Shown one piece after another: positions 57,585 through 64,000 of a stretch of 64,000 nt of DNA; position 1 is the stretch's first letter, and the number at the start of each line of letters is the position of its first letter. Source of the stretch: Pyropia haitanensis (Eukaryota; Rhodophyta; Bangiophyceae; Bangiales; Bangiaceae). The stretch lies in assembly GCA_008729055.1 (NCBI GenBank), contig SDUX01000004.1, positions 1,178,001 to 1,242,000 of the forward strand, in the 5' to 3' direction. The notes beneath the pieces were generated by a model. It ran no database searches. It saw only the letters and a program-made list of their open reading frames with translations, and was not told the origin of the DNA. The translations under genes were made by a program, and so were the position numbers.

Positions 57585-59201
57585 CCCGTCGGCTGGCGGG
57601 TGCCGTACATTGGCGCCGCGTGTGGCCACCCGGTCGGGTGTGGCGGGTGCGTGCGGCGGCTGCTGCGCGGCGGCTGGTCGCCGCCGCGGACGTGCGCGCA
57701 GTGTGGGGTGCCGCTGGGGGGGGCGGTGCCGCACTATGGGCTGCTGCGGCTGCTCGACGGCGCCCGGGGGGGGGGGGGGGAGGGCTCGCCGCCGTCACCG
57801 CGCCGCCCCCCGCCGCCGCCGCCGCCGCCGTTGCCAAGGGGCCCCTCGCAGCCGACGAGGCCGCCGCCGCGGCGGCCGCGGGCGTGGCCGACACGGCCGA
57901 CGGCGGCGCGGCGGTGGCGTACATCCACCCGTCGCGGCTGACCCCCCCCCCCCCCGACCCCCCGCGGCGACGCCCACCCCCGCCACCCTCGATGCCACCA
58001 CCGCCGTCACGCTCACCCCCTTACCCGGTGGCCCCACCCGCCTCTCCCCCGACGGCGCCGCGGCGTTATCCCGCCTCGCCGCGGCGGGCCGCCGGCACCC
58101 CTGCTTGGCCGGCCTGACCGGCGTCACCGCCGCCCGCGGCGGGCGGCCGCTGCACACGGTCACGCCCGCCGCGGCGGGGGGCACCCTCGCCGCCGGCCTC
58201 GCCCGCCTCCACACCCCCAACCAGCACGGCGCGCTCGCCGCGGCGGTCGCCGCGGATATCGGCCGGCGGCTCGCGGCGGCGGTCGCGGCGCTGCACGCGG
58301 CGGGGATGGTGCACGGGCGGCTGACGCCCGCGGCGGTGGGGCTGTCCACGCCCCTACACGAGTGGGCGGTCGGCACGTCGACGGTGGCGCTGGGGGGGGT
58401 GCTGCCGCCCGAGGTGGGGGGCGTGCCGCCGCTGCCGCCAACGCCAACGTCCCCGGGTGGCGCGTACGAGGGGGGGGGGCGGGGGGGGGAGGCGGGAGGG
58501 GCGCCGCCGCCCGCGTCGCTCGCCGCGTTTACCGCCGTTGACGTGGACGGCGGCGTCGGCGGCGTCGGCGGCGGTGGCGGCGGCTGTGGCGGCAGCGGCG
58601 GCGGGTACCTCTCCCCCCCCCCCCCTCCCCCCCCCAGCGCCGGCTCCCCCCCCCCCCCGCCCCCCCCCCCCTCGCGTACCTCCCCCCCGAGTCCCTCGTC
58701 GCCACGCCCGGCGCGGCGTTTGACGATCTGGTGCTCCCCCCCCCCCCCTCCGACGAGCCGCCCCTCATCACCCGCGGCCGCCGCGTCGACGCGTACGCGC
58801 TCGGGGTGGTGCTGTGGGAGCTCTTTGCGGGCGCGCCGCCCTACGCGGGGCTCCCCGCCCGCGCGATTGCCGCGCACGTGCTGCGGGGGGGGCGGCCGGG
58901 GCCACCGCCGCAGCGGGGGGGGGAGGCGGTCGCCGCGGCCGTGGACGGCGCCTGGGCGGCGCTGCCAGAGGAGCGGCTCGGCGTCGCGGAGATGCTCGCG
59001 CTGCTCGAGGGGGGGGCCACCGCCCCGGCGGTGCCGCCAGAGCCGACGGGGGAAGGGGGGGTGCCGGCCGCGCCCGCCCCGCCGCCGCCGGCGGGTCGGC
59101 ACGCGTCGCCGCCGCCGCCGCCGCCGCCTCGCTCCGCGTCGGCCGGGCACCCCCCCCCGCCGTCGTCGCCGCCGCCGCCGCCGCCACCGCGGCCGCACAA
59201 G

Positions 59202-59244
<43 letters not shown>

Positions 59245-59354
59245 GGTCGCGGTCCGAGGGGCCGCCGGCGGCGGCCGCCGCGGACGCGGCGATGCCGCCG
59301 CCGCCTATGAGTGTCAACCGCGTCAAGGGGTGGGGCGCCCGCCGGCGGGTGTGA
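55950..59354 (+). CDS. WD40-RING-pseudokinase protein
   Basis: Probable E3 ubiquitin ligase with a substrate-binding propeller. ATG at 55950 (GCACCATGG). About six WD-like blades are visible, for example VLAAAFAPGG..LASGGMDGVVRLVRL, VPAVGWSPSGAVLAAGDWGG and VHAVAAAGGWVAAADAAGAV-RLWAV. The C3HC4 RING has CPVCGDAYGGW, a Gly-rich insert, ACGHPVGCGGC and CAQCGVPL, followed by HYGLLRLLDG. The C-terminal third looks like a kinase fold: ALHAAGMVHGRLTPAAVGL in the place of HRDLKPxN (catalytic Asp replaced), YLPPESL like the APE motif, and DAYALGVVLWELFAGAPPYA. It lacks a visible Gly-loop, VAIK Lys and DFG, so it would be a pseudokinase. The domains are spread over three frames with five switches (about 56010-56060, 56580-56710, 57768-57780, 57939-57950 and 58613-58670), all in C, G or GGT tracts. 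A Pro-rich tail ends at 59352-59354. Confidence 0.78.
56581..56710. repeat. (GGT)n/(GGGGGT)n tract inside the WD40 gene
   Basis: GGTGGTGGT repeats passing into G-rich GTGGGGGT units, lying between two WD blades. One of the frame changes occurs here. Confidence 0.85.
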
Positions 59355-59924
59355 ATGGGAGGGAGGGGTGGGGGGGGGGTGCCGCTGCTGCGCGGCGACG
59401 CCGCCCCGTGGGTGGGTTGGTAGCGGGCCGTGGCGGCCGGGCGGGTGCCTCGCCCACGCCCACCCAGCCAAGCAGGTCGAGCAGTTTCCAAACGACTATG
59501 TCTACGTGTATCGTGACTACAGGACGGCAGGGGAGCGACGGCGGAGCGTGGCGCCGGCGTCCCGCCCACCCATGCGCCGCCGCCAGCCCCCCGCCCGTGC
59601 GGTCGTACCCCACCGCCAGCCCACACGGCCACGCACGGCGTGGCAAGCACAGACCGAAAAAAATACAACCAGAACCGACAGGCGCTCGCCACGCACGGCG
59701 TGGCGGCGCGCCCGCGCGCCCAGCGGGACCGTCGCAGTTGCCCGCCCGCTCCCCAAAACCGGCCCCGCCGCGGCCCACCGCACCGCACGGCCGCCCGGCG
59801 CCCCCCGCCGGCGCCCTCCCCAGCCGTTCCACCCACCCCCCCCGACACGCTGCCCCCCACGGCGGTGGGCACCGTGACCGCCGCCACACCAGCGGCGTCG
59901 ACCGTCCCAGACCCCCCCCCCCTC
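59355..59924. other. Intergenic between convergent genes
   Basis: Spacer between the 3' ends of the WD40-RING gene and the secreted protein gene. An A-rich 21-bp stretch (59651-59671) and a lower-GC stretch (59475-59525) could include polyadenylation signals. No gene is seen. Confidence 0.45.
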
Positions 59925-60410
59925 CTACGCGCCACACTGTGGCGCGGTGCACACCCCCCCGTGCACGTGTACCCCTCCCAGCACAGCGCCTCGGCGTTGT
60001 CACACCCCGCACACGGGCGCACGTAGTAGCGGCACGTGGCGCCGTCGGGGCCGCCCGCCCCCGTCCGGCACACCAGCCCGTCCTCACACACCGCGCCGTC
60101 ATAGTCACACGGCCGGCCGGCGGGGATACGCGGCGCGACGGGGCGTGGCGGCGAGGGGGGAGCCGGCCGCGGCGGCGACGGCTGCTGCGGCCGCGGCGGC
60201 GACGGCTGCTGCGGCCGCGGCGGCGACGGCTGCTGCGGCCGCGGCGGCGACGGCTGCTGCGGCTGCGGCGGCGCGGGCGGCTGCTGCGGCGGCGGCGGCG
60301 GCTGCTGCGGCGGCTGCTGCGGCGGCGGCGGCGCGGGCGGCGCCGGCGCCGGCCGCGGCGGCGTGACCGGCGGCGCGACCGGCGGCGGCGGCGCGACCGG
60401 CTGCTGCGGT

Positions 60411-60458
<48 letters not shown>

Positions 60459-60602
60459 ACAAAGTGGTGGTGGCAGTAGTGGTGCTTGGACGACTTGGAG
60501 CACTTGCTGCTCTTGTACTTGTGGCTGCTCCCGCCGTGCCAGCCGTGGCGCACCGCCGCGGGCACGTCCGCCGCGGCGGTACCGGCAGTGCCGGCGGTGC
60601 CA

Positions 60603-60646
<44 letters not shown>

Positions 60647-60709
60647 CGCCGCGAGCGCCGCGACGGCGGCACCAATCGCCACGGCGGTGGTGGCACGGAC
60701 GGGGCCCAT
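59925..60709 (-). CDS. Secreted Cys- and Pro-rich, extensin-like protein
   Basis: Probable extracellular or cell-wall protein of about 261 aa. The ATG at 60709 opens a signal peptide (MGPVRATTAVAIGAAVAALA, then a long Ala run). Next comes a Lys/Ser/His segment, SSHKYKSSKCSKSSKHHYCH, that might bind metal or polysaccharide. A Pro-rich stalk has poly-Pro, QQP units and four copies of an 8-residue QPSPPRPQ repeat, like hydroxyproline-rich wall proteins. The C-terminal Cys module is GRPCDYDGAVCEDGLVCRTG ... CRYYVRPCAGCDNAEALCWEGYTC. The best ending, GGVCTAPQCGA plus stop at 59925-59927, needs one extra base in the G7 run at 59960-59966; without it the frame runs on antisense through the neighbour. 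The Cys spacing fits small disulfide modules, but I do not name a family. Confidence 0.72.
60165..60262. repeat. 24-bp tandem repeat coding for QPSPPRPQ
   Basis: Four copies of GGCGGCGACGGCTGCTGCGG plus 4 bp, in register with the reading frame of the secreted protein gene (24 bp is eight codons). Confidence 0.9.
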
Positions 60710-62324
60710 CGTGACGCGCGGCGCGGCACCCAACGGCGCCGACGGGGCACGGGCGGCGGCGAAAAGGGCGGCAACGGCCGTCGCAGACGCGGGCGGCGCG
60801 TCGGCACTGGGCGGCGGGCGGAGCGGGCAGTGGGCGGGTGGGGGATGGGGAGCGACGGGGGACGCCGACCGCCGGCCGCCGCCGCCGGCCGCCGCTCTTG
60901 TACGCGCGCGCGGCGCGGCGCGGCGCGGCGCGGCGGGCGGGCCGCCGCCGCCGCGGCGGGCGCGCCGCCGCCGCGGCGGGCGCGCCGCCCCGCCCGTCGC
61001 CCGCGGGCGCGGCCGCCCCGCCCGCGGCGTGCCGCCGCGTGCTGCCAGCCGCGCCGTCCTCACGCCGGCCGCCCAGCCGCCCGGCCGGCCAGCCGCCCGC
61101 GGCGGCGACGCTGTCCGCGCCGCCGCCGCCGCCACCACCGCCACCCGTGCCGCCCGACGCCCCACCGTCAGCCGTGCGCACCTGGCCGTGGCGAGGCACC
61201 GCCGGGGGTGGCGTGCGGGCGGGGAGGCGTTGGCGGGAGGGGCGGGGGGAGAGGGGGGGCGGGGGGGGGGGGAGGAATGGGGGTGGGGGACCCCACACCC
61301 GCCGCCCCCTCGCCCGCCGCCCCCCCCCGCCGCTTCCCCCCCTCCCGCCTCTGCGGCTGCCGCGGCGCCCACCGGGGACACCACCGCGGCGGCGGTGGGG
61401 ACCCCCCCCTCCCGTCGCGGCGTGGCGCCCCCCCCCCCCCCCCCCAGGGGGCCACCGCGACCGCCGGCCAGGGTGGCCCCACCCGCCGCGCCTCGACGCG
61501 CGGCGGCACGCCGCGACGGCGGCGCCGCGCGGCGGCGTGGGGGAACCCGCCGCCCGCCGCCGCGGGTGGTCCATGGAGGGGGCGGGGGGGGGGGGGGGGG
61601 GCGCGGGGAGGGGGGGGGGGGAGGCGCAGCCACCGCGGCCCCGCCGCGGCGGCCGCGCCGCGGCCGCGCACGGCGGCGCCGTGGCGGCGGTCGCCCCCCC
61701 CCCCCCCCCACCCCCCCATCCACGGGGTTGCCCCAGCCCGACCGCCGCTCCCGCGTACGTCCCTGCCGCGGCACACGCAGGCGCCGACGGTGGCCGCCGG
61801 GAAGGGGAAGAAAGGGGGGGGGAGGGGGGGGTGCGCACGCCGTGCCGCCGGGGGGGGTGTGCCACGACGGCCGCGACGGCCCGCGGCGGCGTGGCAGGCG
61901 GGCGTACGGCACACGGACGACACGGGCGGCGGCGTGGCGGCGGGGGAGGGGGGGGGGGGGGGGGGGGGGGGGGGTGCCGCGCCGCCGGGGGCACCCCACC
62001 CCGCCTCGGCGCGCCGCGCCGGCCGCGTCCCGCCGCGGCGGCGCGGCGCGGCGCGGCTCGTGGCGGCCGCGGTGGGGTCACCGCCGCCGCCGCGGCGGTG
62101 CCGCCGCCGGCGCCGCGCATTACGGTAGCACCGGCGGCCGCGGCGGGCGGCGGCGCGGCGCGGCGCGGCGCGGCGCGCGGCGCGGCGGCCGCCGCGCGGC
62201 GCGGCACGCGGTCGTCGCCGTCCCCCCCCTCCCGCGTCGTCCATGACACCCCGCGCTCGTCATGGATGAGGCGAAACGGGCACGCCGGCCGGCCGGCCAA
62301 GACGGCGCCGCCGACCGCGTTGCC
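60710..62324. other. Extremely G/C-rich region, no gene recognised
   Basis: Long open frames exist in nearly all six phases, which signals composition rather than coding. There are repeated GGCGC(G)-type runs and a 27-G tract at 61948-61974. No domain is recognised. Confidence 0.5.
61948..61974. repeat. Poly-G tract of 27
   Basis: The longest uninterrupted G run in the window, outside any recognised gene. Preceded by GGCGGGGGA. Confidence 0.9.
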
Positions 62325-62464
62325 TCACAGCGCGTGGGCGGCCGCGTCCAGACGGACCCGCGCCGCGCCGCAGCCGTCGTCAACGACGGCATCGTCGTCA
62401 AACAAAATAGGCTGGCAATCATGGATCATCTCGTATTTGGAGAAAAACGATTTTCGTCCTGCAT
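62325..62464 (-). other. Candidate terminal exon or small ORF
   Basis: On minus, after a GAGATGCAG acceptor-like site, the sequence reads KSFFSKYEMIHDCQPILFDD followed by an acidic/Ala-rich stretch and TGA at 62325-62327. The residue mix is more protein-like than the surroundings, but no upstream exon or homologue is recognised. Confidence 0.2.
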
Positions 62465-64000
62465 CTCACACTTTCCAAAAAATTTAGGCCGAAGCGGGAA
62501 AGCGGGCGTGGCCAGAGACGAGACCCGCACCGCTGGCGGGGGACGCGGCCGCGACCGGCGCGGGGCGGCAAGGGACGCTGCCAGTGCCGTCATCGCGGCG
62601 GCTGCCGCAACAGACACCGCACCCGCTGCTCTTGTACGAGCAGCACGCGCCGCTCCTGCTGCTGCCGCGAGTGCACCGCCTGGCCTCGTGCCACCATCCT
62701 TGACGTCCTCCCAGATGTGAAGAGCACGGGGTGATGAGGGGCAGACTGCTCCCTACGACGCGCCTTACTTTGACCGGGACAAATCGAGAGCCGCGGACCT
62801 GCGTTCGAAGCAAGTCCTCAGCCCTTCCGTTTCATGCTTTCTCTTGGCTACGTCTCTGCTGTTGCCCCCTCCTGAGGCGCCAAGCACCTCGATGCCCGGA
62901 ACACTTGCACGGTTGGCCTACCCCTTGACCCATTAGCACGCGCTTCCCTCGGTTTGAAGCCTGCCTCACCGTGTCACCGGTGCCCGTGCCTGGCGCGCTT
63001 GGATCATGGTACTCCCGTCCTTCCTGCCGTTGGGTGCGATGCAACAATGATTTTGTTGTCCAGTTTGAGTTTTGGTGATTTCAGGGTTCGAGTGCGACCT
63101 GCCAATTGTACGTATCGGCCTTTTTATTCGGAACGGATCAAGATGATGACAACCTGTGCTGTTGGGATGTCTGATTGTACACTTCTTGTACAGGCCGTGT
63201 CAGGCTGCGAATGGCATTACATAACGAGCGCATGCACACGATCGTCAACGACCGCCACGGCTCCAACAGTGTCTCGATCCAACCGAGACGCTTGCGCACG
63301 CGCCTGCGGCTCGGATGTACACACCAGGCGCCGCCCTCCGAGACTCGGTTTGTCAACCCCTCACTGGACGCGGTGACCGAGTGACGGAACGAGACACCAA
63401 GGCGCTCCTGGGCGCCTGTGAGCACCCGACCACCTTTACGCGGGACATAGCAGAGGCAGGCGCGCGCGGACCTGTGGCAGCGCTCTCCCAGGCGCAGGAG
63501 GACAGGCGGGGAGTGGGAGGGGGAAGGGTTGAAGTACGGAACACTGGGAGCCAGGTTGCACGACAGTGGTGGCGCAGCGGTGGGATCCCCTCGACGAATG
63601 TCTTCTGTTTGTTCGGCTGGTTCGTCTGACAAGAGCGAAACCGGTCCGTACGACGGGCAGCTGCCTCGCCTGAGCGGCCGCCCTCGTCGCGGCACCCCCA
63701 ATTCTGTGGTGGCGGCGACCATAGCCCCCACTATGGCCCCCACCAATGGAGGGCGTGGGTGTTCCGCTACCTCCAACCCCAAACCACGTGTCCGGTCCGC
63801 GTCGAAAGGTCGGAAAGAACAGGACTAAAGGTAAGATAGGCTATGGTGCTTCCTATGAACAGTAGATATTCCCGGTACGTGCAGGTGCGTGAAATCGCTG
63901 CCGGGACCAATGGATCCCATACCTGCACAACATCCACTTTTTAGCAGACGCACAGTACCTGCTGACTATGTGTACTGTGAGACGGAGAAGGGCGAGGGGC
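62465..64000. other. Lower-GC terminal region, no gene recognised
   Basis: Base composition falls towards half GC. The longest open frames (63138-63782 minus, 62954-63376 plus) show no motif, signal or splice logic that I can support. No tRNA or rRNA structure was found. Confidence 0.5.

Noticed and set aside
58841..61999. A minus-strand frame of over 1000 codons through the WD40-RING gene and beyond
   Set aside because: Only the 59925-60709 part is protein-like (signal peptide, Pro repeats, Cys module). The rest is composition, and it is antisense to conserved domains.
63060..63110. GGGTTCGAGTGCGACC, resembling a tRNA T-arm
   Set aside because: No matching acceptor, D-arm or anticodon arm can be folded around it.
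62954..63782. Open frames in the terminal lower-GC region
   Set aside because: No recognisable motif on either strand. Lengths are not exceptional.
1..64000. Bacterial origin of the window (high-GC actinobacterium-like)
   Set aside because: Spliced TFIIA-gamma, QCR7 and LYR genes, PAM18, a Rab-GAP and PPR repeats show a nuclear eukaryotic genome.

Overview
The window is nuclear DNA of a eukaryote, most likely a photosynthetic alga. The genes are spliced, with GT..AG introns of about 220-600 bp and only 0-2 per gene. Products include TFIIA-gamma, mitochondrial import and respiratory proteins, a PPR protein and a cyanobacterial-type radical SAM/DUF2344 fusion. GC content is extreme, with long Ala/Gly/Pro tracts and poly-G runs of up to 27. 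Very high GC with few introns fits a Bangiophyte red alga (Porphyra/Pyropia-like) better than an intron-rich green alga such as Chlamydomonas. This placement is an inference; no marker gene fixes the species.

Left part (1-11.4 kb): an unassigned spliced gene on minus, an OTUD6B-like deubiquitinase (+), a PAM18/TIM14 J-protein (-) with a decayed copy of its 5' end beside it, a D-2-hydroxyacid dehydrogenase (+), three-exon TFIIA-gamma (+) and a two-exon LYR-motif mitochondrial protein (-). An island of lower GC without a recognisable gene follows (about 11.5-14.0 kb).

Middle (14-34 kb): a large repeat complex. A roughly 217-bp monomer is organised as 433-bp dimers (exact period) and 650-bp trimers. 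Three segmental copies each join a GC-rich ORF-bearing module, a satellite block of different length and the truncated 5' end of a kinesin motor gene. To the right lie an internally deleted copy of the radical SAM gene, a 0.75-kb inverted-repeat element, and the complete three-exon radical SAM-DUF2344 gene (-).

Right part (34-62 kb): an organellar PPR protein (+), an AlkB-type membrane di-iron hydroxylase (-), QCR7 of respiratory complex III (-, two exons), an armadillo-repeat protein (+), a probable plastid coiled-coil protein (-) divergent from a TBC1D15/17-type Rab-GAP (+), a WD40-RING-pseudokinase protein (+) and a secreted Cys/Pro-rich wall-type protein (-). A second terminal-inverted-repeat element lies at 47.58-48.30 kb. 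The last 3.3 kb holds no convincing gene.

The genes are housekeeping or organelle genes and do not form a pathway. A recurring problem is that six genes have conserved domains spread over two or three frames, and all 13 frame changes fall in homopolymer or simple-repeat tracts, mostly poly-G or poly-C. Sequence error, real slippage polymorphism or slippage at expression cannot be told apart from the DNA alone.
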